From assembly GCF_041146395.1 (NCBI RefSeq), contig NC_090989.1, positions 244,642,843 to 244,706,842 of the forward strand: 64,000 nt of DNA, given 5' to 3'. A model generated the notes under the pieces. The model saw only the letters and a program-made list of their open reading frames with translations, did no database searches and had not been told where the DNA came from. Each line of letters begins with the position of its first letter. Within the stretch, counting starts at the first letter, position 1. Source of the DNA: Eulemur rufifrons (taxonomy: Eukaryota > Chordata > Mammalia > Primates > Lemuridae). The translations under genes were made by a program, and so were the position numbers. Below are positions 1-10,945 of the stretch, in pieces.

Positions 1-510
1 ATGTGTAAGTATGCACAGATCTGTATGAAGTCAAGGAGGATTTACAAGACAAGGCGACCACGTAGAGGGAAAAGAATCAAACACAAAGCCAGTACAGGAG
101 CCTGTTGGTGACCATGAAAAATGTCCCTCTCAAATTTCCTGCAAAAGGGCGAATAGCTGGTAGTCCACCTTCTGCTCTTATTGCTGTATCGTGGCGCAAT
201 GCTGAAGACACGCTTACACTGGGCCACTTCCAGCCAATTACTGAGCATGGCAAGGGTACAAATTCAGGCCAGTTACTGCACATTTTGAGGACTGCCTGTC
301 AGCCTAGGTGAAATGTTCTTATAACTGCGATATAGATTGAGACCCTTCCCGCACACCATTCCATCCTTCCTCTTCCCCTTCACGGGAGTTAGATCCAAAA
401 GTATCTTTCCACCCTCTCTAGCACCCTCTTCCTTCACAAGCATTCTAGTGAATACATCTGTCTAATTTTGTCTTTGCGTCTGATTCTTGGATGACCTAAA
501 CTAAGAGCCT
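1..510 (+). other. Unidentified segment, possibly an old LTR
   Basis: This stretch is less AT-rich than what follows and keeps several CpGs. It ends in a motif near 490-507 (cttggatgacctaaactaag) that resembles the end of the LTR-like block at 12450-12953 (cttctggggtaacccaaactaag). That similarity is the only reason to suggest an old LTR. The 68-codon frame at 105-311 overlaps two frames of the same length on the other strand, and I recognise none of their products. I see no splice or promoter context. A single-copy conserved sequence is an equally good alternative. Confidence 0.3.
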
Positions 511-829
511 CACGTTCAGTGCCGCATTTCTCTGCAATTTTTAAGTGGTGTCTAAGAGCCTAAGTACAGGTTTCACCAGTCTCACAGGGTAGAAAGGAAA
601 AAAAATGGAGTTAAGGTGATTAGACAGGAGGACTTTCTGCAAGTACCCCAGGCTCTTAGTAGAAACCTCTGAACTTTACTCACTAGGATAAAAGAAAAAA
701 AAAGGCTTCAAAAAGCCTGAAATGCATCTTTCAATCACTCAATTCTACATTTTTAAAAAGGTAATCTACTCCTAGCCTAACTTTTTGTCAGACTCAAAAA
801 TCAATGCTCTCTTGAGCAGTAAAACATAA
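511..829. other. AT-rich stretch, nothing recognised
   Basis: Ordinary AT-rich DNA between the left-edge segment and the first L1 fragment. It holds short A runs and no frame, repeat or RNA structure that I can support. Confidence 0.4.
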
Positions 830-1395
830 TTAAGACACGAAACTGTATCATAATTTGTCACATATCATGCTGAGCACTCAATCAATAAATTTCTAAGCAT
901 GTGAGAAAAGAAAACCTTACTAAGAAAAAAAGAAACAAGAGAATAAACCTACAGGCAATTCAGATAATGACATTATCATAGGAAAAAATTAAAGTAATTA
1001 ATATTGACATGTTAAAAAATAAATGTCGAGACAAATAATTGTATCTGAGAACCAGAAATTATAAAAAGATATCAAATGGATATTATACAAAATAAAATAT
1101 AAGAACTAAAATTGAAAATTAATGGCTGTGTTTAATAGATTATATAGAGCTAAAGAGAAAATTAGTCAACTGGAAATTAGATAAGTGGAAAATATCCAAA
1201 TGGAAGCAATGACTTAAAAAAGAAAAATCAAGAAATGAGTGTGATATATAGAATATATTGAAAAAGTCTAACAATGTATAATTGGAGTTACAGAATTTTA
1301 AGGGAAACAAATGAGGTAGACAAAAAATTGATAATAGCTATTTTTTCTAAAATTAAAGACATCTAGTGATAAAATAAAAATAATGTAATACTTCT
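830..1395 (+). mobile_element. Old L1 (L1M/HAL1-type) ORF1-region fragment
   Basis: The wording follows the coiled-coil and following part of old mammalian L1 ORF1, as I recall that consensus. Between about 1155 and 1300 it runs through the equivalents of 'gagagaattagtgaactgg', 'gaaaatatccaaa..gaagca' and 'aaaggtctaac..gtaattggagt'. Stops and indels destroy the frame. It lies just 5' of a second copy of the same region (about 2160-2560), so it is probably a separate insertion. Assignment to L1M rather than HAL1 is not secure. Confidence 0.6.
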
Positions 1396-2243
1396 TTGTA
1401 TGACCAAGTAATAGGAATTTGATATATCCTTATACATTAAATGACTTTCAAATATAAAAAAATATGTAAAAAGCTATATTCAGGCATTGGACTATAAGCA
1501 GCACAAGACAGCAATTTCTGAGAAAGGGAAAACAATGTGAGCCTTGTGATTGCTAAACTTATATCCTGCATAGAACTTTCAGGACATAATACAAAGAGGG
1601 AACCCAAACAGAGTCTAGTAGATTTCCTGAGTAGAGAAGTAAGTGTTCATAATTTTAAAATGTCAAGAAAGCTAGAATTTGTGAGGGAAAGTACCAGAGA
1701 AGAGGTAGCTATATATAGAATGAATTCTGAAGATTTACAGAACACATGCATGTGTAGAAAATGCCAAAACCAGATGGAAAAAAAAATCACTAGAAAGGCA
1801 GTAAAACAACACTCAAAGTTCACACAGGAACAGTAATTTTTTCTGTTACTTACAGACATGGGGAAATACATCCTAATACATGGGGCAAAGAGTAGAGTGT
1901 TCAGAAGGGATTATTTCTGAAGTAGGACCAAATTATTAATAGCTCTTGAATAAAAATTATTTTGAAGTTGTCTAAGTTTAAAGCAAACCTCAGAAAGACA
2001 AAACTGTTCATGAGTAATTTAACTATATCTCAGAACAAAGGCCAAACATGTTAAAGATAATCTAGCACAAATAGTGTAAAATTCATCTCTATCAAATAGT
2101 AATAAAAATATGAAATATACAACAGAGAAGACATGAATGCAATGAGAAGAAATATCAATCAGGAGAAAACCAGAAATGTCACAGATGATACACTTTAAAG
2201 ATATGAACATTAAAAACAGCTATTATAAGTATAATATATTAAT

Positions 2244-2444
2244 ATGTTTAAGAAAGTAGCAGAAAGAATGAGTAGAAAGACAGAAATACAAAATTTAAAA
2301 AAAAAATCCAAAATGAACCTCTGTAAACAAAAAATGATAATTTCAAATATGAAAATAAATACAATGGATTGGAATACCAGCAGATCTGACAACATGGGAG
2401 AAACAATTACTAAAATTAAAGCCATAGCATTAAAATCCATATAA
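2244..2444 (+). pseudogene. L1 ORF1 remnant (coiled-coil part)
   Basis: A 66-codon open piece, very rich in lysine, methionine and isoleucine, colinear with the L1 ORF1 coiled-coil region. ORF1 encodes the RNA-binding trimeric chaperone of the L1 particle. Here the RRM and C-terminal domains do not follow in frame, so no functional protein is expected. The frame survives as a relic of an old insertion and shows no sign of selection that I can see by eye. Confidence 0.5.
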
Positions 2445-3480
2445 AATGAAATAAAGATAAAAAGCCTAAAAGTAAATGAAAAGAGACAATATCAGTGACA
2501 TGCGGGATAATGTCAAATGGTCTAATGTATGGCTATTTGAGTCTCCAAGAGTGGGAGCAACAAAAATATGTTTGAAGAAATAATTGTCAAACTTTACAAA
2601 TTTGTTGAAATTGTATAACCCACATATTCAAGAAGCTCAATGAATCTCCAGCAGAAGAAACATAAAGAAAAACACACCAAAACACATTATAATAAAGTTG
2701 TTTATCACTAATAAAGAGAAAATCTTAAAAGAATGAGAAAAAATGATACCTTATATTCAGATAAATAATAATACCAATTATGGTTAATTTATTATCAGAA
2801 ACAGTATGAAAAAGTAGACAATGGAACAACCTTTAAAACTAGGATTAGTACACAGTGAAAATTAATTTTAAAATAAATGCAAAAAGGAATAATTTTTCTG
2901 ACTTAAAGGAGTTGGTGAATTCATTACTAACAAACCCATGTCAAAGTACAGACAGACCTTCAAGCAAAAGAAAAATGGTAACAGATAGAAACACAAATCT
3001 AAAAAAAAAAAAAAAAAAACAGAATTAAGAGTACAGAAAATGGTAAAACTATGGGTACATTTTCCACAATTTTAACATTTTTTAAAGCTAGTTAATTGTT
3101 TTAAAGTAATAGCAGTACATCATGGTGTTTATAGCATATATAAAATAAAATCCATGACAACAGTAGAAAGGTCAGGGACAGGAAATGGAAGTGTACTATT
3201 GAAAGTTTCCTATACTAAGATGGAGTGCTGTAATATTACTTTGAGGTTGACAAGCTAAAGATATGATTTTAAACCCTAGAATATAAAATGAGCCATACCA
3301 AAGTAAAGAGGAATAATGATTAAGCCAAAAAAGGAGATAAATAAAATTATACACAATACCAGAAAGAAAGCATGTCAAGAGAAAATAAGAAACAAGGAAA
3401 ACACTGGGAAAATAGTAATAAAATAGCAATATAGTAAATGTAAACCCAATTACATCAATAATCACACTAAATATAAATTA

Positions 3481-3502
3481 TCTATCTATCTATCTATCTA
3501 TA
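3481..3502 (+). repeat. (TCTA)n microsatellite
   Basis: About five perfect TCTA units inside the decayed L1M, just after the start of ORF2. It grew after the L1 inserted and is likely to vary in length between individuals. Confidence 0.9.
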
Positions 3503-3571
3503 TACACATCTATTAAAAGGAAGAGATTGTTAGATTGGATGAAAAAGAAAACATAACTATACACTGTCTAG

Positions 3572-3714
3572 AATAGAGTTTTGCAAACTATAGCCCATGA
3601 CATGGTTTCTATAGGCCATGAGCTCATTTTTAAGGGTTTAAAAACTGTAGAACACATTATAGAAACCATAGCCTAAAATATTTACCATCAGGCTCTTTAT
3701 ATAAAATGTTTTCT
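3572..3714 (+). mobile_element. Nonautonomous hAT (MER-type) element, internally deleted
   Basis: The left end ('gttttgcaaactatagccc') and the right part ('agcctaaaatatttaccatcaggctctttat') match the common hAT-Charlie derivative whose consensus reads like 'ggtcggcaaactacggccc' and 'gcctaaaatatttactatctggccc'. The middle of the roughly 220-bp consensus is missing. It interrupts ORF2 of the L1M, whose sequence resumes at about 3730, so it is younger than that L1. A related copy at 16471-16693 is nearly complete. I am unsure of the exact MER number. Confidence 0.65.
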
Positions 3715-3805
3715 TAAATTGGGCCAAAAAAAATAACACCATTTAAATCATAAAAACAAAGAGAAGAAAAGTAAAAATATGGAAAAAGCCATACTATTCA
3801 GAAAA
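3715..3805 (+). mobile_element. L1M, second segment (ORF2, endonuclease region)
   Basis: A 90-bp island of L1 ORF2 between the hAT element and the LTR. 'aaaagtaaaaatatggaaaaag' corresponds to 'aaaagtaaaaggatggaaaaag' in the endonuclease region of L1M ORF2. It shows that both flanking insertions hit the same L1 copy. Confidence 0.65.
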
Positions 3806-4318
3806 GAGTTAATATAGCAGGCCTAAAACTATCCTTTGTAAGTCCTGTTTACAAGATTGGTCTGGGAACTTGGATTTCAGGAGAGCTCCTATCATTCTCT
3901 GATAAGAATTGTTCACTGTTCCTAAACATTTTGTATAAACGTGCTTTATGTGTTTTGCTAAGCACCTGTTATTCTTCTGGGAGTGTAGAATCTTGGTACT
4001 TGCAAAGGAGATGGTGCCTGTGTTACCAGCCACCAGTGATAAATCTGAGCAGAGTATCTGCTGACCTTGGCTGATAGACATGTATTGTTACAACTAGTTG
4101 CTAAACAAATTAAGCATGTCCACATTGTGAAGAGACTTTTGCAAGCTTTTACCTGTTTTTTCTCTGACTTCATTCCATGTTCCTTTTCTCTTGATTAATT
4201 TTGATTTCTGTACTTTTCTTGTAATAAAACGTAGACCTGATATGACTATTTGCTGAGTCCTAAAAGTTTTCCTACTGAATGATTGAACTTGTGAGTGGTC
4301 TCAAGGACTTACGGTACA
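3806..4318 (+). mobile_element. Solo LTR, ERVL-like (MLT2-type)
   Basis: About 510 bp with the features of an ERVL-class LTR. There is an AATAAA signal at 4223-4228, followed by 'gtagacctgatatgactatttgctgagtcc', which I associate with the R/U5 part of such LTRs, and an end near 'taca' at 4315-4318. No internal gag, pol or env flanks it; both sides are L1, so it is a solo LTR left by recombination. The terminal TG and the 5-bp target duplication have eroded. The subfamily name is tentative. Confidence 0.6.
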
Positions 4319-4880
4319 TATACCATGATAAAACTAATTTTAAAAACGGAGAGTGATTATATCAACATAAGACTAAAAATATTTAAAAGCAAAGAACATT
4401 TATAGAGACAAAGACCATTTCACAATAATAAAATTCCTAAAGAAGACATAAAAATCCTAAATGTTTATGCACATAGTGAGAGATCATAATAATAAACAAA
4501 GTGTAACCTGATAGAACTAAAGGAATAAATCATGAAATTCAAAATTTTAGTGGGAGATTACAACACATTCAACCCCGCAATTTGTCTGAACAAGTAGACC
4601 AAATATATGTAATGATACAGAGGGTGTTTAATAAATTCATTTATAAAATTTACATAATTTAAATTTGTAGAACAATTCACCCCCAACAGAAAATATGCAA
4701 TCTTTTCTAGTCCACATTATTTATTAAGACAGTACATACTCTGGGAAATAAAACAAATATAGCCTAATTTTAAAAGATTTAAATCATATGAAATCAGTTT
4801 TCTAACTACACTGGAAATAACTTAGATATCAATAATAGAGAATATTGGTTTTAAAAATCTCTAAATATGTAAATATAAAA
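4319..4880 (+). mobile_element. L1M, third segment (ORF2 endonuclease region)
   Basis: The L1M continues after the LTR. 'aaagaccatttcacaataataaa', 'gaagacataaaaatcctaaatgtttatgcac' and 'gtgggagattacaacacattcaa' follow the order of the L1 ORF2 endonuclease region. Homology fades after about 4880, before the reverse transcriptase, so the 3' half is missing or too decayed to see. The frame is broken throughout. Confidence 0.7.
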
Positions 4881-5154
4881 ATGTCATCCGTATGTTGTGT
4901 AAAAGAATACATATCTTAAATAGTACTTAAAATGATTTTATATTTAATGTTTTACAATTTCAACCTTTCTGTACAAAAAATATTTAGTGAAGGTCCAACT
5001 TGAGCTAAGCCCATAGGTTTACAACATAGAAGGCTAAAAACACAAGTTAGCTGAATTTCTTTTTATAAATATATCTAAGTAAAAAATATGAGGAAAGAAA
5101 TTTAGGTACGTGTTTCTAATCACATCGACAAATCAAATATAATATAGTTCTATA
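4881..5154. other. AT-rich spacer, nothing recognised
   Basis: AT-rich DNA between the L1M and the first Alu. Part may be unrecognisable L1. No open frame or RNA gene is supported. Confidence 0.4.
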
Positions 5155-5463
5155 TTTCTTTTCTTTTCTTTTTTTCTTTTTTTGAGACAGAGTCTTACTC
5201 TGTCTCCCTGGCTAATGTGTAGGGCATCACCATAGCCTCACTGCAACCTCAAACTCCTGGGCTCAAGCAATCCTCCTGCCTCACTTCCCAGGTGGCTGGG
5301 ACTACAGGAATGCACTACCATGCCTGGCTAATTTTTTCTATTTTTAGTAGAGACAGGGTCTCACTTTTGCTCAGGTTGGTCTCAAACTCCTGAGCTCAAG
5401 CAATCCTCCCACCTCAGCTTCCCAGAGTGTTAGGATTACAGGTGTGAGCCACTGCGCCTAGCC
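5155..5463 (-). mobile_element. Alu, full-length dimer, antisense
   Basis: Reads as a reverse-complement dimeric Alu. A T-rich tail (5155-5183) is followed by 'gagacagagtcttactctg', the right monomer, the A-rich middle (reversed 'tttttctatttttagtagaga') and the left monomer ending 'gtgagccactgcgcctagcc' at 5463. The left monomer carries 'ttgctcaggttggtctc', the reverse of the strepsirrhine 'cctgagcaa' variant. Several CpG sites have decayed to TG or CA, so it is older than the copy at 48198. The target duplication cannot be read because both flanks are T-rich. Confidence 0.95.
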
Positions 5464-5979
5464 TGTTTCTTTTTTTTTTGTATTCTGTTTGCATCTGAAC
5501 TCTTTTAGTGGGTCATATATATGGTCAAAATATATTGCCATGTTTTTATTTTTGAATGCTTTAGGTAGAATATTTTTGTAGAATTAACATGGATGAACCA
5601 GTTTGCAGCATATGTTCAGTGTAATGTGACTTTCCTCCAGGGGGGAAATGTCAACATAGAATAGCAACATTTTTGAAAAATAAAAAGTAAAATTTATCAT
5701 TTTTAGGCAGACATAAATATCATAGGCAATGTCATGACAGACTGATTAATAGACTTAGAAAAGAGGGGAGAAAATAGATCATTTTTATCATTTGATCAGT
5801 CTTGCACATTCTTTCTTAATTTTCTGATTGTGCCAAAACTTGATATTTTTTAGATAAAGGATCCATATAGTTATTCATTGTGAACACTCTGCATTGGAGA
5901 ATGTGATGTTGGGGTGCTGAAGTGATTTTAAGGCATAAGCCAGAGAGTGTTTATTTTTAAGAAACAAGTGGATTGTTAG
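5464..5979. other. Single-copy AT-rich DNA
   Basis: No repeat family, frame or RNA gene recognised between the Alu and the TA-rich block. Confidence 0.4.
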
Positions 5980-6246
5980 GTAATATTTATATGTATTTAT
6001 AATATGCCATATACATTCATATCTATGTATATTTGTATATATTCATATGCTTATATGTATATTAATATATATTAACATATAAACACACATGTATATATAC
6101 AGATTATATATAGTTAAATATATACATATATTAAAATGCATATGAATATATTAATATAAAATATATATACTTGTGTATATTTATATACATGCATATATTT
6201 ATATATATGCACATACATCTATACATAAACACATATATACATACAC
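5980..6246. repeat. TA/TATG-rich low-complexity block
   Basis: About 265 bp dominated by TATA, TATG and CATA steps (for example 'tatatttgtatatattcat'), with many short self-complementary stretches. It is degenerate rather than a clean microsatellite. Such tracts unwind easily and can form cruciforms. No regulatory role is claimed. Confidence 0.8.
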
Positions 6247-7458
6247 TCTGTCTAATAGGGTTCTATCACAATACAAAAATCTCTTCTAGTTGTCAACAGA
6301 AATTTGCATTACCATTTATAATATATGATCACTTGCTCTGGTGATTGATTTGGTGCACGAGCATTGAAAGAAACACTCTTGATATTTCTTAATAGCTATG
6401 ACTCTCCTTTACATTAACTTATTTTTCATGAAAGTTAGAATGAGCTTTATTCAACTCTATTTTTCGTCTATTCTCCTGTATGTACCTTGTTCAATCCTCC
6501 AATCCTGGTTCCAGTGCGAAGTGTTCTATTTTCTAATAAAAAATTTATTTTCCAGAAAACATACTGTTAAAGTCACAGGTAATAGAACCTATAAATTAAC
6601 TTCCTAAATCTTGGAAATTCACAAATTAAGTATGCTTCCAGAAATCTAAAAACAAAGTGATTAGTCATTGAAATTTGGATTTGATGGGCAGAAAAATTAC
6701 AACTAGTTTAAAATTTTGAGAAGACTGACATTAGGAAAAGAGATTGTCACTATTGCCAAGAAATAAATAGTGGTTTTTAAATTTTTTTTGTTTACAAAAA
6801 TCTAAATTATTTTCCACCTGAATTTCTTTTGATCTATTAAGCACCTTGTTATCTCAACATGTTTAATGTCACTAATAATTATATCTTATTTCAAATGTTG
6901 TGAGTATGTGTGTGATGTAGGCCAAGAAATATATCAAAATTTTCAATGGTTTGAACCAAACTAAATGCCTGAAAATTACAGATTTTAAGTTATGACTTAG
7001 ATTATAACTTTTTGACAAAATCTTAAAGTGACTTGTTGAGACAACATACTTCTTAAATTTGTCAAAAGAGCAAAAATAATTTTAACATAAAGTAGGAGTA
7101 AGTAAATCAGAAGTGTATGGCTTAAGCACAGGCATCAGAGATGTTTTTTAATGTCAAGAACAATTGAGAAGTAAATATGAGGACTTTTTACTTGATTTAT
7201 CAAACTGGAGATTGTGAGAAATAAGCTTACGTTTGAGTCATCAGCATTGATATAATTTTACTATCATACCCATTTCTATCACATAGTAATATCATATTAG
7301 GCGCTAATACAGACCAATATGGCTTTATATTCATGAACTTACTGTAAGAAATGAAAGAGAGAGAGACTATTAAATGGAAGAAAAGTAAAGGAGGAGGTGA
7401 CATAATAAAAAAGACTATTTGTTATTAGTAATCATTCAAGAAGAGAAAATAAACTCAT
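6247..7458. other. Single-copy AT-rich DNA, about 1.2 kb
   Basis: Nothing supportable was found. The 69-codon frame at 6398-6607 (+) is hydrophobic and AT-driven, with no homologue I recognise, no promoter or splice context and no conservation evidence. Confidence 0.4.
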
Positions 7459-7515
7459 CCTTCCCTCCTTCTTCCCTCCCTCCCTTCCTTTTTCCTTTCC
7501 TTTTTATCCTTCGTT
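7459..7515 (+). repeat. Pyrimidine-rich (CCTT/CCCT) tract
   Basis: Mostly C and T on the plus strand, built from CCTT and CCCT units. It is a low-complexity tract and not a clean tandem repeat. Confidence 0.8.
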
Positions 7516-8410
7516 CTTTTGTTCTGTTTTAAAATTTTGATCCTGGAGCTTCAGCACAATGTGGGACATATGTTCTCTATTCCTGTGTAATGATTTACTT
7601 TTGTGCTTACAAATAAAACTATGTTTGCATTTTATCTATTGTTAATAGAAAGTAAGATACTGTTTTTATAGTTACTGGTCCTAGGATAGCAATTATTATT
7701 TAGCAAACTTACAGAAAAATATTAATACTTTTTTTGCTAAATATAATTAACAATATTAATAATCTTTAACTTCTCCCTCAAAAATAATATGCCAGTATGT
7801 TTCCTTCCCAACTTAGAAATAACATCTGTTCCAAAGTTACTTATGTAAAACCAGAAGCCATATATTAGAGTGGGGCCTCAAGAGTTCTGAGAATCTTATA
7901 AGGTAAGAGTTTGGTGGAACAGAGAAAAAGCACATAAAGAAGAGCAGAGGGTGATGAGAAAGTCTTCTTGCCAGAATAAGAAAAACACATAAAACACAGC
8001 TTCTGATTATGATTCTGCGACTCAAATCTGTCTTCCCTGGCTTAGAATCAGAGATGAATGAAGCATGCAGCACTTTTTGCTTGGCACAAGTCTCAAAGTA
8101 TGCCTCCAAAAAGCCAACATTTGGCAGAATGAGACCCCAAACAGTCAAGTGAATGACTGAATTTTTCTCTCTTCACATGTGTTGGGGGATCCCACTGCAG
8201 CCTCTGCGTATATGAAGCAGCCTATTCACATGCATCATGTTTCAATCCCCAAGGTAACCACCCCTCCATTTTGATTCTAAAATCCAATGGCTTCCAGTAT
8301 TTGTTGACAGTATGACAATGTTGCGTGTGAAAGTGTGTGTGCACGCACACCCACATGTGCATGTTTGCATACACGGTTATGGCCTGAAATACTACATGAA
8401 AAAACTTGTA
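7516..8410. other. Single-copy DNA, about 0.9 kb
   Basis: Base composition is more balanced from 7850 on. The 103-codon minus-strand frame at 7837-8148 is among the longer ones outside repeats, but I do not recognise its product, and no splice sites or neighbouring exon support it. A short (GT)/(GC) alternating patch lies at about 8323-8365. Confidence 0.4.
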
Positions 8411-8650
8411 GGGAGGGTGGAGTCAAGATGGTTGACCAGAGACACCAGCTGCAGGACGTCTCAGAAAGAAGGAAAAGTTTTAGATGAAAAAGAAAAAACA
8501 AACAAACATAGATTGGGTATAATTCTGAGGGAAACATGCCAAAGCCTATCAAAGAATCCACGGAAGAAGTTGTGGAGCACAACGGGAAGGAGAAAGGTAT
8601 TGACAGAGAGGCTTGGAATCCAATGAGAAAGGTAGGTGGAGCAGTTTATT
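8411..8650 (+). mobile_element. Possible L1 5' UTR fragment
   Basis: Begins 'gggagggtggagtcaagatgg', the form in which many primate L1 5' UTRs start (G-rich, then 'ggagccaagatggc'), followed by a charged purine-rich stretch. ORF1 does not follow, so only about 240 bp would be present. The frame at 8312-8626 (+, 104 codons) runs across this boundary from unrelated DNA and is not taken as a gene. The opening motif is short, so the call is moderate. Confidence 0.4.
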
Positions 8651-10389
8651 TCTCTCCCTGCTTGCATCTCTGATGGATGGTGGACATATTCTTTAAAGGA
8701 GACCTATTGTAAAACCTGTCAAAAATAAATATTTCTTCTAAAAACTGAATAACCTACTTTTTGTAAGTTTTATAAAAACCAAATCTTAGGTTTCTACCTT
8801 TGTGAGAACTCTGGGTAGATTTTTCTACACAGGGCCCTCCCTCAGCAAGATGATAATATTTCTGATTTCCTTTTCATCTTCCTTATTTGCAGCATTCTCC
8901 ATCTTGGGCCCCAATCCCTCCCTTCTGCTATCTCCTGGATAACAGGTTAGACCTCTCCTATCTGGCAACCAGTTGGGTATGCCCTCTTCTAAAAGGAACT
9001 TCTCTGTACAAACCCCAAACTGCACCAGAAATCTTTTAAGGAACTGTCTTTAGCTAATTTCCATGCTGTATAATATTAATCACTATGAAAGTTTGATGAG
9101 ATACTGCAAGGAGAATTTCCTTAACTAGGGCAAAGCCATGACCAATACAAGTGATTGTCTAAAGGATGATCCTTTAAAGAATATGTCCCAAGCTGCTGGA
9201 GAGGCCTTCTAACCACATGAGGCCAGAGGCTGCTGCCAACAGTGAGCTGGGAGCTTCTTGTGGACATAACACCAGGCTCCCAGGCCCCCTGGGGTGCTTC
9301 CCACCCCACAGACCGGAGCTAGGATAGCAGGTGCCATATTGCTTCTCTACCCACCATGCGCCTTTGTCCTCCCCAGGGCCTTTCAACTCCTTGGGTTCAT
9401 CTCACTCGTTTCCACACAGATGTTTTCCAACTCTGGAAAAATCAGTAATTTATTTTTCACATGACTAATTAATTGTATGAAGAGTTGGCCTACTTCTTTA
9501 CTGTAATGCATATCTTTATTCATGGCAATAAAAATAGAGAATTCTTTATATTAAATTATTTATACTGGAGTCTTAATAATAAAATATAAATGGTGAATCC
9601 TGGGCAACATTTAGTGATTCTTCATCCTCAGTTTGGCTTAAATGGTTGTTATTTTATTGCTTTGCTTAAATTTCACTGAGTAATAGGTCAAATATTATTA
9701 TTTCATATTTGTCCAAATATTTGTTTTTCTGTTCAATATACTATATGTTTAGCTCCTTATTTGGTGCTTAGTGATTCATTTCTTTTATAAGATATTATAA
9801 GAAGTTTATTCATTGTGATTTATCTTAAATATAGCATTTTAAATTATGCTACTATAAAGAATACAAAGCAACATTTTACGAGGTTTAGGAAATAGAAACA
9901 TGTTTAAGGGATTCAAACAAAAGCTTACTATTCAAATTGTAGATTTGAAACCAATAACCTAGGTCTGAATTCTGGAATTATACTGACATCCTGCATGATT
10001 ATGAGATCTTTATATAAAATCTTAAAGCTTTAGAACTCCCTTCACAGGACTATTATAAAGCAAAATGAAATAATGAATTTTAAACACTGAGTGTTTTACT
10101 ATAGTTTATCTACTACACAGTAATCTGTCAGTTATTAAGGTAATCTATTATTAAGTTTTATTTTTATTGATCACCATCTTTATACAATAATTCCTATATA
10201 CATGCATATTTGCATATTTGCAATGATGAAGTATATTCCATTTTATATCATGTGTTTTACTTAATAGCATATCATCAATAAGTTTAATGTTGCAACATAG
10301 TATGCATAATTTTAATTTTAATGAAATGCATATTATTCCATCTAGTGATGATATCACAACTTAATCAAATATTAGACAAGTATTGAGCA
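8651..10389. other. Mostly single-copy DNA; GC-richer patch at 9170-9420
   Basis: The segment 8820-9420 is clearly less AT-rich than its surroundings, with runs such as 'caggccccctggggtgc'. It could be an old LTR, an L1 5' UTR or a single-copy conserved element. Overlapping minus-strand frames (8825-9025, 9121-9309, 9174-9386) are mutually exclusive shadows. A weak MIR-like stretch (+) lies at about 9960-10090, with 'acctaggtctgaattctgg' and 'ataaagcaaaatgaaataatg'. The rest is AT-rich and featureless. Confidence 0.35.
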
Positions 10390-10945
10390 ATTAATTAAAA
10401 CACTTTTTAATATACAAATCTGAGACAACCCTGGTTATAAACTCATGGCGAGTATACAAATTCATAAAATCTTTTTTGAAAGCAAATTTGGAAAGATATC
10501 AAAGACCTTTACATATTCACCCTCTTTGACCCAGCAATTCCATTTCTGGGAATCTTTCCTAAAGAAATTACCAGAAGTGAGGACAAAGATTTATGTACAG
10601 AGATTTTTATCATGACATTATTTATGGCAGCAAACAACTGGAAGCAATCCAAATGCATTGCAATGAATGATTATATCATGGTGCATCCATAAAAAGAAAG
10701 AGTAGGCAGCTATTATAAAATATACTTATGAGAAATTTTAAAGAAATGGAAAATGCTCATACTGTTAAAAGGAAAACAGATTTTATATTTATAAAATTAT
10801 AATAACTACATAAAAATACACATATAAGCAAACAATAACAGTGATTATCTTTGAGGAATTATAGGTGATTTTCATTTTCTTCAATTTTCCACATCTTTTA
10901 CAGTGAGCATATATCACTTTAACAATAAAGGGAAAAGCTGATTTT
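10390..10945 (+). mobile_element. Old L1M/L1ME 3' end
   Basis: Matches the ORF2 C-terminal and 3' UTR part of old L1s. In order: 'gacccagcaattccatttctggg', 'gcaaacaactggaagcaatccaaatg', 'aaaaatgctcat'-type sequence, 'aacagtgattatctttg' and 'ttttacagtgagcatatatcac' near the 3' end, closing in an A-rich tail near 10945. The 5' end is truncated. No protein is encoded. Confidence 0.8.

Larger units (their letters stand above)
1485..3571 (+). mobile_element. L1M, first segment (5' UTR, ORF1, start of ORF2)
   Basis: Segment 1 of an old L1 split by later insertions. About 1490-2160 resembles the 5' part of old L1s. ORF1-like sequence spans about 2160-2990; the frame at 2244-2444 is a lysine-rich remnant of its coiled coil. 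An A run at 3001-3020 follows. The spacer between ORF1 and ORF2 spans about 3020-3450, and ORF2 begins near 3450 with the equivalent of 'acatcaataat..actaaat'. A TCTA microsatellite has grown at 3481-3502. The copy resumes at 3715-3805 and 4319-4880. All frames are broken. Confidence 0.7.

Noticed and set aside
7837..8626. Frames of 101-104 codons on both strands
   Set aside because: Opposite-strand frames overlap each other and none has a known product; one runs from single-copy DNA into a possible L1 5' end.
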